Under the pieces are notes generated by a model. That model was not told the DNA's origin. It was given only the letters and a program-made list of their open reading frames with translations, and ran no database searches. DNA of 64,000 nt from Luteimonas salinisoli (lineage in GTDB: Bacteria; Pseudomonadota; Gammaproteobacteria; Xanthomonadales; Xanthomonadaceae): positions 40,003 to 104,002 of the forward strand of contig NZ_JACCKA010000054.1 of NCBI RefSeq assembly GCF_013425525.1, written 5' to 3'. Within the stretch, counting starts at the first letter, position 1; each line of letters opens with the position of its first letter. The position numbers were made by a program, and so were the translations under genes. This document shows, piece after piece, positions 20,272-31,012 of the stretch.

Positions 20272-21345
20272 TCAGCCAGCCGCCGCCCGGCACCAGCGAG
20301 TGCCGCGACCGCGACCCTCGGTGCGCAGGCATCCCTCCGCGCGGAGCTGGTCGAGCACGCACTTGACGCGCGCGGGCGGGGCTTCCGGAAACTGCATCCG
20401 CAACAGCGCGACTTCGAAGCGATCGGGCAGGTCGCGCAAGGCGGCGATGCGGATTCGGGCGTCGAGGCCGCCGTCGGCCGGTTGCGCGCGGTAGCGTGCG
20501 GCGGCTTCGGCGACCTGCGGCAGGCGCGGCTGCTGCATGGCCGCGTGCACGGCGCCGAACCAGCGTTGCGCCCAGACGTTGGCCAGCTTGCGGTTGCCGG
20601 CGAAGATGCATTGCACTCGCGGAAACAGCGCCGGCAGTTCGCCCAGCACGCGCAACAGGTGGGCGGTGGGCCAGCGGCCGACCTTCGCGGGGTTGCCGAA
20701 GTCGGCGTACTGGGCCTCGATCACCAGGGCGGCGTGGGGCCAGGCGGCCAGCTCGGAGAGCTGCTGGTGCAGGCCCTTGAGCTCGGACAGGTCGCCGAGC
20801 AGATTGTCGAGCGTCTTGCGCTCCACGATCGCCAGCGGACGCTCGTCGTGGGCCAGAGCGTAGTCGCCCACCGGCAGCCTGCGGCGCTGCACGTTCGCGC
20901 CCGGGAAGGACCACGGGTAGCGCTCGAGGCTGTCGACGACGATGTCGAGAGCCTCGCCGGACCGCGCGGACAGCTCGGCACGCTTGCTGGTCTTGTGCGC
21001 GCGCACCGCGGCCTCGGTGCGGAAGAAGACCTGCTCGTAGCTGCCGCCGTCGCGGCGCGGCTTCTCCAGGATCAGGAACTCGCAGCGTTTGCGCCGGGGG
21101 CGGTCGAGGGCGACGGAAAGCTTGCGGCCCAGGCGCGAAAGGTGCAGGACCGGCGCGCGCTCCAGGTCGTCCAGGGGTCCGCCGGCGTCCGGCTCGCGCT
21201 CGCGCAGGCAGAACACCTGCGTTCCCGCCCCCGGCCAGGCGGCTTTCGCGCGAACGGCGAACAGCACGCGGCCGGCCTGCTCGATGGCGATGCGGTAGGG
21301 GAAGCGGACGTCCCCGGTCCGCTGGACGATCCAGACGGCGCTCAC
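20272..21345 (-). CDS. ERCC4-domain nuclease family protein
   Basis: 357 residues. The C-terminal two thirds hold an ERCC4/XPF-type nuclease core: VGDYAL (160-165) and IVERKTLDNLLGDL (about 173-186) provide the GD...ERKxxxD active site, followed by WPHAALVIEAQY, as in Mus81/XPF nucleases that cut branched DNA. The N-terminal 130 residues look like a separate small domain of unknown role. The end of the protein (RVKCVLDQLRAEGCLRTEGR) resembles a winged helix. GTG 21345 overlaps the TGA of the upstream secreted-protein gene (GTGA). No helicase or helix-hairpin-helix partner is adjacent. Confidence 0.78.
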   Translation of the reverse strand: MSAVWIVQRTGDVRFPYRIAIEQAGRVLFAVRAKAAWPGAGTQVFCLREREPDAGGPLDDLERAPVLHLSRLGRKLSVALDRPRRKRCEFLILEKPRRDGGSYEQVFFRTEAAVRAHKTSKRAELSARSGEALDIVVDSLERYPWSFPGANVQRRRLPVGDYALAHDERPLAIVERKTLDNLLGDLSELKGLHQQLSELAAWPHAALVIEAQYADFGNPAKVGRWPTAHLLRVLGELPALFPRVQCIFAGNRKLANVWAQRWFGAVHAAMQQPRLPQVAEAAARYRAQPADGGLDARIRIAALRDLPDRFEVALLRMQFPEAPPARVKCVLDQLRAEGCLRTEGRGRGTRWCRAAAG

Positions 21346-22070
21346 GGATCGGTCGGCGGCACGCCGGGATCGAACGCGAAGCCGTCGCCGATGTCCTCCA
21401 GGCAGCGCAGCGGCTGCGCGGGCAGGCGCAGCCAGGTCTTTTCCATGGCGTCGTCCTCGATCGACCCTTCCGCCCTCCATGCCCTGCGCGTGAGGTAGTT
21501 GGCGCTGGTCTCCTGCACCGCGCCGCTGCCGCGGTGCAGGTGGCGATGGTCGTGGCCCACCAGGCGGAAGCAGCCCTCCCGCCAGCGGAACGTGAATCCG
21601 CTCCGGCTGGTGGACCAGGTTCCCGCACTCGCCCACAGGTGCAGGCCGATCCGCAACGCGCCGTCGACGATGCCGACCCCTCCGTTCTCGGAGAGGAAGT
21701 CGTCCAGCGTCGGCGAGTACGGCCTGGGAATCAGCGCATGGTCGGCCAGCACGCGCCGATAGCCGCCCGGCCGCTCGGCGAAGGCGGCGACCAGCATCCT
21801 CGGATTGGTATCGAAGACGGGCGGCCCCAGCGCCTCGTTCGGGATCCGATTGCCGGGATCGTCCATCTTCAGCAGCAGCACCAGGTCGTCGCGGCCGTCG
21901 CCGTCCAGATCGCCCGCGTGTCGCTGTTCCAGGCGCCAGCCGGCGGGCACGAAGCCCTCCGCGTCCCCGGCACGTTCGGCGACGACCGGATAGTCCACGT
22001 GCGGATGGAACGGGTCCGCGGCGGCGGCCGCCGCCGGAACCAGCAACAGGACCAGCACGGTCCAGCGCAT
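21342..22070 (-). CDS. Secreted protein of unknown function with a DLDGDG motif
   Basis: 242 residues. A clear signal peptide (MRWTVLVLLLVPAAAAAADP) directs export. The motif DLDGDGRDDLVLLLK is a calcium-binding FG-GAP/VCBS-like loop, present once. The C-terminal part has a conserved-looking WREGCFRLVGHDHRHLHRGS and several Trp residues. I do not recognise a full family. ATG 22070 follows two bases after the purA stop, and its own end overlaps the nuclease start, so it may be cotranscribed with purA and the ERCC4 gene, although the products have no obvious common role. Confidence 0.65.
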   Translation of the reverse strand: MRWTVLVLLLVPAAAAAADPFHPHVDYPVVAERAGDAEGFVPAGWRLEQRHAGDLDGDGRDDLVLLLKMDDPGNRIPNEALGPPVFDTNPRMLVAAFAERPGGYRRVLADHALIPRPYSPTLDDFLSENGGVGIVDGALRIGLHLWASAGTWSTSRSGFTFRWREGCFRLVGHDHRHLHRGSGAVQETSANYLTRRAWRAEGSIEDDAMEKTWLRLPAQPLRCLEDIGDGFAFDPGVPPTDP

Positions 22071-22072
22071 GC

Positions 22073-23742
<1,670 letters not shown>

Positions 23743-23931
23743 TCAGGCGCCCCGGACCAGGAACAGGGCCAGCGCGCCGGCGCCCAGGACGATGCCGCCA
23801 ACGATGCGCAACTGGCGGTCCGGCATCGCCAGCATCTGTTCGGCGGCGCGCTTCCAGCCGCGGGGGGCGACGAACAGCACCAGGCCCTCCAGCACTGCCA
23901 CCAGGCAGAGGGCCGCCCACAGATCGCTCAT
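23743..23931 (-). CDS. yjeT: DUF2065 (YjeT-like) small membrane protein
   Basis: 62 residues with two hydrophobic helices: SDLWAALCLVAVLEGLVLFV and a second GGIVLGAGALALFLV near the C-terminus, joined by a short basic loop. This is the usual YjeT/DUF2065 size and layout. Its ATG overlaps the hflC stop (ATGA), so it is translated from the hflKC message. The conserved position between hflC and purA in gammaproteobacteria suggests a link with the HflKC-FtsH complex, but the function is unknown. Confidence 0.85.
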   Translation of the reverse strand: MSDLWAALCLVAVLEGLVLFVAPRGWKRAAEQMLAMPDRQLRIVGGIVLGAGALALFLVRGA

Positions 23932-24794
23932 CGATCGCTGCGCATGTATTGCAGGAACGGATCGTCGCGTTCGAGCACGATCACCGCATTGCCGTCCTCG
24001 AACGAGGCGCGGTACGCCTCCAGACTGCGCTGGAAGGCGAAGAACGCCGGATCGCGGTTGGCGGCCACGCCGTAGAGACGGGTCGCCTCGGCATCGCCCT
24101 CGCCGCGCAGGGTCTGCGCGTCGCGCTCGGCCTCGGCCAGGATCACCGCCTGGTCGCGGTCGGCGGTGGCGCGGATCTGCCGCGCCTGCTCCTCGCCCTC
24201 GGCGCGCAGGCGCGCCGCCACCTGGTTCCGCTCGGCGCGCATGCGGTTGTAGACCTGGCTGATCACTTCGCTGTCGGTCGGCAGGTCGATCTGCTTGAGG
24301 CGGATGTCGATGATGCGCATGCCGAGGTTCTGCGCGCCCTTGTTGATCGATTCCAGCTGCCGGGCGATCACCTCGCTGCGGTCTCCGGACACCAGCTGGG
24401 TCAGGGTGCGGGCGTTGATCTCGTTGCGCAGCGAATCCTTGATGATCGGCGCCAGGCGGTCGCTGGCGTTGGCCTCGTCGCCGGCGGTGGCGCGGTAGAA
24501 GTCGCCGACGTCCTCGATGTAGACGATCGCCACGAAGTCGACACTGACGTCCTTGCGCTCCGAGGTCAGGTAGCGCTCTGGCGAGAAGTCGAGGGCGTTG
24601 AAGCGGCGGTCGAACACGCGTGCGGTCTCGACCAGCGGCCACTTGAAGTGCAGGCCGGGGCCGATGTCGGTGCGGGCGACGCGGCCCAGGTGCAGCACCA
24701 GGCCGACCTGGCCCTCGCGCACCACGTACACCGAGCCCATCAGGCCCAGCAGCAGCAGGACGATCAGGGCCGGAACCAGGGTGGCGGGTCTCAT
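23928..24794 (-). CDS. hflC: HflC, FtsH-modulating SPFH/band 7 protein
   Basis: Periplasm-facing SPFH protein that pairs with HflK in a large inner-membrane cage controlling the FtsH protease. 288 residues. A single N-terminal anchor (PALIVLLLLGLMGSVYVV) is followed by the band 7 domain: REGQVGLVLHLGRV, GPGLHFKWP, SVDFVAIVYIED, and a long helical region (AERNQVAARLRAEGEEQARQ) that forms the coiled-coil wall. Start ATG 24794 overlaps the hflK stop. Typical length and order. Confidence 0.95.
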   Translation of the reverse strand: MRPATLVPALIVLLLLGLMGSVYVVREGQVGLVLHLGRVARTDIGPGLHFKWPLVETARVFDRRFNALDFSPERYLTSERKDVSVDFVAIVYIEDVGDFYRATAGDEANASDRLAPIIKDSLRNEINARTLTQLVSGDRSEVIARQLESINKGAQNLGMRIIDIRLKQIDLPTDSEVISQVYNRMRAERNQVAARLRAEGEEQARQIRATADRDQAVILAEAERDAQTLRGEGDAEATRLYGVAANRDPAFFAFQRSLEAYRASFEDGNAVIVLERDDPFLQYMRSDR

Positions 24795-25921
24795 CGCGTA
24801 CCTCCTTCGCCACGGGTGGGCCGCGGAGTGGTCTGGGTGCGGGCGGGCTGCTCGCGGGTGGCGCCGACGCTGGGCGAGATCACCTCGGCCGGCAGCACCG
24901 GCGGACCGCTGCCGCCGCCAGAGCCCTGCCCGCCCATCGGCACGTAGATCAGCTGGCGGCCGTCGCCGCCGATCACCTTGCGGTTGTCGGCCAGGACCTC
25001 CTCCAGCGTCTGCAGCCACAGGCGCTTGCGGGTCACCTCCGGCGCATTGCGGTACTCGTCGAGCAGCAGCGAGAAGCGCATCGCGTCACCCGTGGCACGG
25101 GCGATCGAGGCGGTCTTGTAGCCCTCGGCGACCGTCCTGGTGCGCGACGCCTCGCCTCGCGCCTCGGGCACGATCTTGGCGGCATAGGCGCGTGCCTCGT
25201 TGACCAGGCTCTCCTGCACCTGCTGGGCGCTGTTGACCGCGTCGAAGGCGGGCTTCACCTCCTCCGGCGGGCGCGCATCCTGCAGGTTGAGCTCGGTGAC
25301 GATCAGGCCGGTGCGGTAGATGTCCAGCGAATCCTGCAGCTGCTTGCCGGCGATCGCCGACAGCGGGCCGCGGGCGCCGAGCACGGTGTCCAGGTCGGAG
25401 CGGCCGACCTGCTCGCGCACCACGCCCTGGGCCACCTGCTCGAGCACGCGCTCGGCGTCGCGGGTGCCGAACAGGTACAGCTCGGGATCGCCGACCCGGT
25501 ACTGCACGTTGAGCGAGACCACCACGATGTTCTCGTCGCGGGTCAGCACCGGCACGGTATTGCTGAAGGTGCGGATGCTGGTGGCGTTGACCTTGATCAC
25601 CCGCTCGATCGGCCACGGGATCTTGAAGTTGGGACCCGGCTGCATCACCCGCGCGGCCTGGCCGAAGCGCAGCACCACGCCGCGCTGCTGCTCGCCGATC
25701 AGCACGAACGAGCTGAAAAGCAGCCAGACCACCAGGGCGATGGCGATCCAGCGCAGCGGTCCGCCACCGCCGCCGCCAGGCAGGCGCCGAAGCGCGTCGA
25801 GGATGCCGTCGAAGGCACCTCCCCCGCCGCCGCCGCGACCACCGCCGGTCGGCTTCCAGGGGCTGCGGCCGTTGCCGCCCGACCCGCCATTGTTCTTCTT
25901 GCCGGGAATGTTCCAGGCCAT
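24791..25921 (-). CDS. hflK: HflK, FtsH-modulating SPFH/band 7 protein
   Basis: Partner of HflC. 376 residues. The N-terminal 55 residues are Gly/Asn/Lys-rich and cytosolic (MAWNIPGKKNNGGSGGNGR), as in other HflK proteins, then one membrane anchor (WIAIALVVWLLFSSFVLI) and the SPFH domain (GEQQRGVVLRFGQ, GPNFKIPWPIERV). The helical part with VQESLVNEARAYAAKIVPEA follows; the C-terminal tail is Pro/Thr-rich. Gene spacing of four overlapping bases with hflC supports equal synthesis of the two subunits. It lies downstream of hflX with a 262-base spacer that may hold its own promoter. Confidence 0.95.
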   Translation of the reverse strand: MAWNIPGKKNNGGSGGNGRSPWKPTGGGRGGGGGGAFDGILDALRRLPGGGGGGPLRWIAIALVVWLLFSSFVLIGEQQRGVVLRFGQAARVMQPGPNFKIPWPIERVIKVNATSIRTFSNTVPVLTRDENIVVVSLNVQYRVGDPELYLFGTRDAERVLEQVAQGVVREQVGRSDLDTVLGARGPLSAIAGKQLQDSLDIYRTGLIVTELNLQDARPPEEVKPAFDAVNSAQQVQESLVNEARAYAAKIVPEARGEASRTRTVAEGYKTASIARATGDAMRFSLLLDEYRNAPEVTRKRLWLQTLEEVLADNRKVIGGDGRQLIYVPMGGQGSGGGSGPPVLPAEVISPSVGATREQPARTQTTPRPTRGEGGTR

Positions 25922-26183
25922 GCCTGCTCCAGTCTGGGAATCGCCCCGCACGCAGCCGGAGGCGGTGCGGGGACGCACATTCTACAAGGTGCGGGCCGCC
26001 GTGCCCGAAGACAAGCGCGGCGGCCTCCGTGCGCCAGGCGCGCACCTGTCTGCGCCGGGCGGAACAGCACCGCGGCGGGCCCAGCGCAGGACGGCCGATG
26101 GGCCGAAGCCCGCGACCGGCACCGGCCGGGACCTGCGGCCGTGGGCTCGCCCGCCGGCGGCGACCGGCCGCGCGATGGCCCGC

Positions 26184-27686
26184 TCAGCCGCGTCCGGGCA
26201 CTTCCCCGAGGAGGGAGCGGAGCGGTGCGCCGTCGGACTGCGCGGCCAGGCGCGCCGCGTCGGCATGCGGCAGGTCGATGCGCAACTGCCAGCCGCCTTC
26301 GTCCTGGGTCTCGCCGCGCACCGCGTCGAGTTCGTGCAGGCGGGCTCGCAACCGCCCGGCGCTGGACGGCAGCGCCAGGTCGGCGACGATCCTGCGCAGT
26401 CCGAGATGCGCGGTCAGGGCGTCGCGCAGCAACTCCAGACCGGCGCCGTCGCGGGCCGAGATCCACACCCGCTCGCGGCCCGGTTCGTCGGCGGCGGCGC
26501 CCCGGGGGCGGTCGTGGCGGGGGGCCATGGAGGCGCCGTCGCCGCGAGCGTCGTCGGAAGCGTGTGCTCGCGGATCCGGGCCCCCGGGGGCGCCCGGCGT
26601 ACGGTCTTCGCCGGAAGGGAGGATGGACCGAGGCGGCGAACGCTCTGCGGCGGGCCCGTCCCAGGGAGTGGCGTCTCCGGGCGAACCGGTCGCGGGATCG
26701 GCGGCGGCGCGCGCCGCGGGCAGGCGGTCGATCTTGTTGTAGACCAGCAACTGGGGGATCTCGCCCGCGCCGATCTCGGCCAGCACCGCGTCGACCTGGC
26801 CGATGCGCTCGGAGCGCAGCGGGTCGGCGGCATCGACCACGTGCAGCAGCAGGTCGGCCTCGCGCGCCTCCGACAGCGTGGAGCGGAAAGCCGCCACCAG
26901 CTCGTGCGGCAGGTCGCGGACGAAGCCGACGGTGTCGGCCAGCACCGCGTTGCCGCCGGGCAGCACGATCTTGCGCACGGTCGGGTCGAGCGTGGCGAAC
27001 AGCTGGTCCGCGGCGTAGGCGCCGGCACCGGTCAGCGCGTTGAAGAGCGTGGACTTGCCGGCATTGGTGTATCCGACCAGGGCCACGCGCGGCATTTCGC
27101 TGCGCACCCGTGCGCGGCGCATCTGGGTACGCTGCACCTCGACCTTGTCCAGCCGCCGCTGCAGTTGCTCCACGCGCTTCTGCAGCAGCCGGCGGTCGGT
27201 CTCGAGCTGGGTCTCGCCGGGCCCGCGCAGGCCGATCGAACCACCTCGCTGGCGCTCCAGGTGGGTCCAGCCGCGCACCAGGCGCGTGGACATGTGGCGC
27301 AGCTGCGCCAGCTCCACCTGCAGCTTGCCCTCGTGGCTGCGCGCGCGCATCGCGAAGATGTCGAGGATCAGGCCGGTGCGGTCCACCACCCGGCGCTCCA
27401 GCGCCTTCTCCAGGTTGCGCTCCTGCACCGGACTGAGCGGGTGGTTGATGAGGATCAGGTCGGCGCCGCTGGCGTCGGCCGCGGCCTTCACTTCCTCGAG
27501 CTTGCCGCTGCCGATCAGAGTGGCGGGGTTGGGCTTGTCGATGCGCGCGGTCATCAGCGTCGCCACGGCGGCGCCGGCCGAGCGCGCGAGATCGGCGAAC
27601 TCCTCCAGCGCATCCTGGTCGGGCGGACCACCGGCGTGGGGTTGGATCAGCAGGGCGTGTTCGCCCTTGCGGCTGCGTTCGAACAC
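26184..27686 (-). CDS. hflX: HflX ribosome-associated GTPase with an extra loop
   Basis: GTPase that splits or rescues stalled 70S ribosomes. 500 residues against about 425 in E. coli. N-terminal HflX domain (residues 1-195) includes NPATLIGSGKLEEV and the glycine-rich GGSIGLRGPGETQLETDRR. G domain: P-loop GYTNAGKST (205-213), FATLDPT, DTVGFVRDLP (251-260), NKID (317-320) and SARDG (410-414). Between NKID and SARDG there are about 90 residues, roughly 60 more than expected, of Pro/Gly/Asp-rich sequence. GTG 27686 has AGGAGG nine bases upstream. Sits between hfq and hflK as in the gammaproteobacterial cluster. Confidence 0.95.
   Translation of the reverse strand: MFERSRKGEHALLIQPHAGGPPDQDALEEFADLARSAGAAVATLMTARIDKPNPATLIGSGKLEEVKAAADASGADLILINHPLSPVQERNLEKALERRVVDRTGLILDIFAMRARSHEGKLQVELAQLRHMSTRLVRGWTHLERQRGGSIGLRGPGETQLETDRRLLQKRVEQLQRRLDKVEVQRTQMRRARVRSEMPRVALVGYTNAGKSTLFNALTGAGAYAADQLFATLDPTVRKIVLPGGNAVLADTVGFVRDLPHELVAAFRSTLSEAREADLLLHVVDAADPLRSERIGQVDAVLAEIGAGEIPQLLVYNKIDRLPAARAAADPATGSPGDATPWDGPAAERSPPRSILPSGEDRTPGAPGGPDPRAHASDDARGDGASMAPRHDRPRGAAADEPGRERVWISARDGAGLELLRDALTAHLGLRRIVADLALPSSAGRLRARLHELDAVRGETQDEGGWQLRIDLPHADAARLAAQSDGAPLRSLLGEVPGRG
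26502..26684 (-). other. In-frame insertion block inside hflX
   Basis: About 60 codons (roughly residues 335-395) located between the G4 and G5 motifs of the GTPase, absent from E. coli HflX. The DNA is palindromic in its centre (CCGGGCCCCCGGGGGCGCCC, 26577-26596). There is no stop in the hflX frame. Boundaries are estimated from the loss of family similarity. Confidence 0.6.
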
Positions 27687-27802
27687 GCGGCGGCGCCTCC
27701 TGCGGCACGATGTGAACCCCCGACATGCGGGCCGCCGGCGGGGTTATCAAGCACTGCTGCGCCGGACAGGCCGGCGCCGGGGTCAGGCGCCGGCGGACGC
27801 GC

Positions 27803-28090
27803 TCAGGCGTCCGCTTCCTCGTCCTGTTCGGCCGGTTCGCCGTTGGCCGGCGTCGCCTGCACGTGGCCGCCGCCCGGCCCCACGCGCACGTTGCGCGCCG
27901 GAACCACGGTGGAAATGGCGTGCTTGTAGACCATCTGGCTGACGGTATTGCGCAGCAGCACCACGAACTGGTCGAAGGACTCGATGGTTCCCTGCAGCTT
28001 GATGCCGTTGACCAGGTAGATCGAAACCGGCACACGCTCGCGCCGCAACGCATTCAGGAAAGGATCCTGCAAGGACTGCCCCTTGGACAT
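27803..28090 (-). CDS. hfq: RNA chaperone Hfq
   Basis: Hexameric Sm-like protein that matches small RNAs with mRNAs. 95 residues. The N-terminal Sm fold is canonical: [20 protein letters not shown] (Sm1 proximal face with Gln8-equivalent), FLVNG-type [20 protein letters not shown], and the Sm2 motif [10 protein letters not shown]. The C-terminal tail (25 residues) is acidic, [11 protein letters not shown], as in several xanthomonads. Between miaA and hflX on the minus strand, the classic order; GGGGA lies just before the ATG. Confidence 0.97.
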   Translation of the reverse strand: MSKGQSLQDPFLNALRRERVPVSIYLVNGIKLQGTIESFDQFVVLLRNTVSQMVYKHAISTVVPARNVRVGPGGGHVQATPANGEPAEQDEEADA

Positions 28091-28251
28091 CGTGTTTCCC
28101 CAGCTTGGTTATTGTTGTGGGCGGCCCGCAGGCCGCGTCGCCCGACCCGCTTTCCCCGTGGCGGCGACCTCCCGATGGTACACAAATCGTGGCGCTGCGC
28201 TGCGCGGGCGATGCGGAAAAACCATGGCCGCGTCGCGTTTCCGCCCCGAAA

Positions 28252-29220
28252 TCAGCCGCGGACGCCGGGCCCCAGGAAGTCCTCGACGGCCCGCTGCAGG
28301 CGCCCGGCGTCCTGTTCCGGGTCGAACCAGCGCAGGTCGAGCTGCCCGCGCAGCCAGGTCAGCTGGCGTCTGGCCAGCTGGCGGGTGGCGAAGATCGCGC
28401 GGTCGCGGAAGTCGGCGACGCCGGTACCGCTGGCCAGGTGTTCCCAGGCCTGTCGGTAGCCGACCGCGCGTAGCGCCGGCAGTTCCAGCGGCGCGGGATG
28501 CGCCTGCAGCTGCGGCAGCGCGCGCAGGCGCCGCACCTCATCGAGGAAGCCCGCGGCCAGCATGGCGTCGAGGCGCCGCGCGATGCGCGCATGCAGCAGG
28601 CTCCGATCGCGCGGGGCGATGGCGAGCTTCAACACCCGGCAGGGGAGCCGCGCCTGCAGCGGCGGCCGGCGCTGCCATTCACTGATGCCGCGGCCGCTGA
28701 GGCGATGGACCTCCAGCGCGCGCTGGATGCGCTGGGCATCGCCGGGGCGGATCCGCGCCGCCGCCTGCGGGTCGACTTCGGCCAGCCGTGCATGCAGCGC
28801 CTGCCAGCCGTGCGCACGCGCCTCGGCGGAGATGTCGGCGCGCACGCCGGGATCGGCGGGCGGCATCGGCGACAGGCCCTGCAGCAGGGCGCGGTAGTAC
28901 AACCCGGTGCCGCCGGCGAGGATCGGCATGCGGCCGCGCGCCAGCACGCCGGCGATCGCCGCGCGCGCGTCGTCGGCGAACTCGGCCGCCGAATAGGCCT
29001 GCCATGGTTGGCGCAGGTCGAGCATGTGGTGCGCGACCCGCGCCCGTTCCGCGGCGTCGGGCTTGGCCGCGCCGATGTCGAGGCCGCGATAGACCAGCGC
29101 CGAGTCGACGCTCACGATCTCGCCGCCGAGGCGCTCCGCCCACGCCAGCGCCAGCGCGGTCTTGCCGGAGGCGGTGGGGCCCATCAGGGCGATGGCGGAC
29201 GGGCGCTGGTCGGTGGGCAT
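28252..29220 (-). CDS. miaA: tRNA dimethylallyltransferase
   Basis: Transfers dimethylallyl from DMAPP to N6 of A37 in tRNAs reading UNN codons. 322 residues, normal length. P-loop [12 protein letters not shown], the [16 protein letters not shown] block with the catalytic Asp equivalent, [27 protein letters not shown] and the tRNA-recognition [14 protein letters not shown] segment are present. First gene of the miaA-hfq-hflX cluster on this strand; the AbgT transporter gene upstream ends 57 bases before it, close enough for readthrough. Confidence 0.96.
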   Translation of the reverse strand: MPTDQRPSAIALMGPTASGKTALALAWAERLGGEIVSVDSALVYRGLDIGAAKPDAAERARVAHHMLDLRQPWQAYSAAEFADDARAAIAGVLARGRMPILAGGTGLYYRALLQGLSPMPPADPGVRADISAEARAHGWQALHARLAEVDPQAAARIRPGDAQRIQRALEVHRLSGRGISEWQRRPPLQARLPCRVLKLAIAPRDRSLLHARIARRLDAMLAAGFLDEVRRLRALPQLQAHPAPLELPALRAVGYRQAWEHLASGTGVADFRDRAIFATRQLARRQLTWLRGQLDLRWFDPEQDAGRLQRAVEDFLGPGVRG

Positions 29221-29277
29221 CGGCTGTTCCGGCGCGTCGGACGGGGCGGCCGCACGGCATCCGCGCCGTCGCGTGGG

Positions 29278-30819
29278 TCAGCCCGCCGGGATGTACTGCA
29301 GCGGCGACCCGGGGCCGATCGGCGCGCCGATCGCCATCCAGATCGAGAACAGGATGGTCCAGCCGATCAGGAACGTCACCGAGTACGGCAGCATCACCGC
29401 GACCACGGTGCCGATGCCGGCCTTGGGCTCGTAGCGCTGCAGGAAGGCGATGATCAGCGCGAAGTAGCTCATCATCGGCGAGATGATGTTGGTGGTGGAA
29501 TCGCCGATGCGATACCCGATCTGGGTGAGCTCGGGCGAATAGCCCAGCAGCATGAACATCGGCACGAACACCGGCGCCATCAGCGCCCATTTTGCCGAGG
29601 CCGACCCCATGAACAGGTTCGCGGTAGCGGTGAGCAGGATGAAGCCGGCGAACAGCACGATCCCCGGCAGCTGCATCTGCGCCAGCAGGCCGGCGCCGTT
29701 GACGGCGAAGATCAGGCCCAGCTGGGTCCAGTTGAAGAACGCCACGAACTGCGCCGCGAAGAACACCAGCACCAGGTAGACCCCGAGCGTGCTCATGCTC
29801 TGGCCCATGCCCTTGATCACGTCGGCGTCGCTCTTGATGGTGCCCGCGCCGATGCCGTAGGCCACGCCCGCCACCACGCCGTAGGCGAAGATCAGCGCGA
29901 CGATGCCCTGCAGGAACGGCGAATTGAGCAGGTCGCCGTCCTCGGGGTTGCGCAGGAACCCGTCGGCCGGCACCGTACCCCAGACCACCAGCGCGGTGAG
30001 CACCGCCGATGCCAGCAGCGCGAACAGCAGGCCGCGCCGCTCCTCGCGCGTCATCGGCTCGATCCTGCCGCCGCCGTCCTCCTTCGGGGCATCGGGAAAA
30101 CGCCGCGCGACGATGCGCTCGGTCACCCACCAGCCCAGCCCGGTGACCAGGAAGGTGGAGACGATCATGAAGTACCAATTGGCCGCCGGGCTGACCGTGT
30201 AGGCGGGATCGATGATCTGCGCGGCCTCCTGCGACAGCCCCGCCAGCAGCGGGTCGATGGTGCCCAGCAGTAGGTTGGCCGAATAGCCTCCGGATACGCC
30301 GGCGAAGGCCGCGGCCATGCCGAGGATCGGGTGGCGGCCGGCAGCCAGGAACACCAGGCCCGCCAGCGGCACCAGCAAGACGTAACCGATCTCGCTGGCC
30401 ATGTTGGACATGACGCCGGCGAACACCATCACCGGCGTCAGCAGGAAACGCGGCGCGGCCAGCACCAGCTGCCGCAGCGCCGCGCCGATCAGGCCCGAAT
30501 GCTCGGCCACGCCGATGCCGATCAGCGAGACCAGCACGGTACCCAGCGGCGCGAAACTGGTGAAGTTGGTGACCAGCCCGGTGAGGATGCGGTGGAGTCC
30601 CGCCACGCTCACCAGGTTGACCGGCGTGATCAGTTCGCCGGTGGTCGGATGCTGCACCGAGAGATCGAACTGCGAGAATACCCACGACAGCACCACCACC
30701 ACCATCGCGAGGATCGCGAACAGCGTGGCCGGATGCGGCAGCGCATTGCCGCCGGCCTCGACGACGTTGAGGAAACGGTCGATCGCGGACTTGCGGGGGG
30801 CTGCGGGCGTGTCTGTCAT
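29278..30819 (-). CDS. AbgT-family transporter
   Basis: Inner-membrane transporter of 513 residues with about 12 hydrophobic segments, matching the AbgT family (p-aminobenzoyl-glutamate import in E. coli AbgT; sulfonamide efflux in MtrF/YdaH). Characteristic stretches include [35 protein letters not shown], the loop [20 protein letters not shown] and the helix-hairpin [18 protein letters not shown]. No abgA/abgB hydrolase genes are adjacent, so import of folate fragments versus drug efflux cannot be decided. It may share a transcript with miaA downstream. Confidence 0.92.
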   Translation of the reverse strand: MTDTPAAPRKSAIDRFLNVVEAGGNALPHPATLFAILAMVVVVLSWVFSQFDLSVQHPTTGELITPVNLVSVAGLHRILTGLVTNFTSFAPLGTVLVSLIGIGVAEHSGLIGAALRQLVLAAPRFLLTPVMVFAGVMSNMASEIGYVLLVPLAGLVFLAAGRHPILGMAAAFAGVSGGYSANLLLGTIDPLLAGLSQEAAQIIDPAYTVSPAANWYFMIVSTFLVTGLGWWVTERIVARRFPDAPKEDGGGRIEPMTREERRGLLFALLASAVLTALVVWGTVPADGFLRNPEDGDLLNSPFLQGIVALIFAYGVVAGVAYGIGAGTIKSDADVIKGMGQSMSTLGVYLVLVFFAAQFVAFFNWTQLGLIFAVNGAGLLAQMQLPGIVLFAGFILLTATANLFMGSASAKWALMAPVFVPMFMLLGYSPELTQIGYRIGDSTTNIISPMMSYFALIIAFLQRYEPKAGIGTVVAVMLPYSVTFLIGWTILFSIWMAIGAPIGPGSPLQYIPAG

Positions 30820-30964
30820 CGGCTCTCGGGGATCGTGGTTCGGGAATCTCGATCGATGGCGCCGCCGGGCGGCAGGGGCCGTGGCAGTCGGGTCGCCCGC
30901 GCGGGAGTGCCTTCCGGACGCGGCCGGCGCGGCTCACGCGGCGCGATCCCGGCCTGGACACGAC

Positions 30965-30988
30965 GACGGGATCCTGGCGGATCCCGTC
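30965..30988 (-). terminator. Perfect 10-bp hairpin after the DUF4019 gene
   Basis: GACGGGATCC, loop TGGC, GGATCCCGTC, 24 bases beyond the stop of the Gln-rich gene. The stem is perfect but no clear U-tract follows, so it is terminator-like rather than a proven intrinsic terminator. Confidence 0.45.
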
Positions 30989-31012
30989 ACCTGTGGACCG
31001 GGCGCCCGGCGC

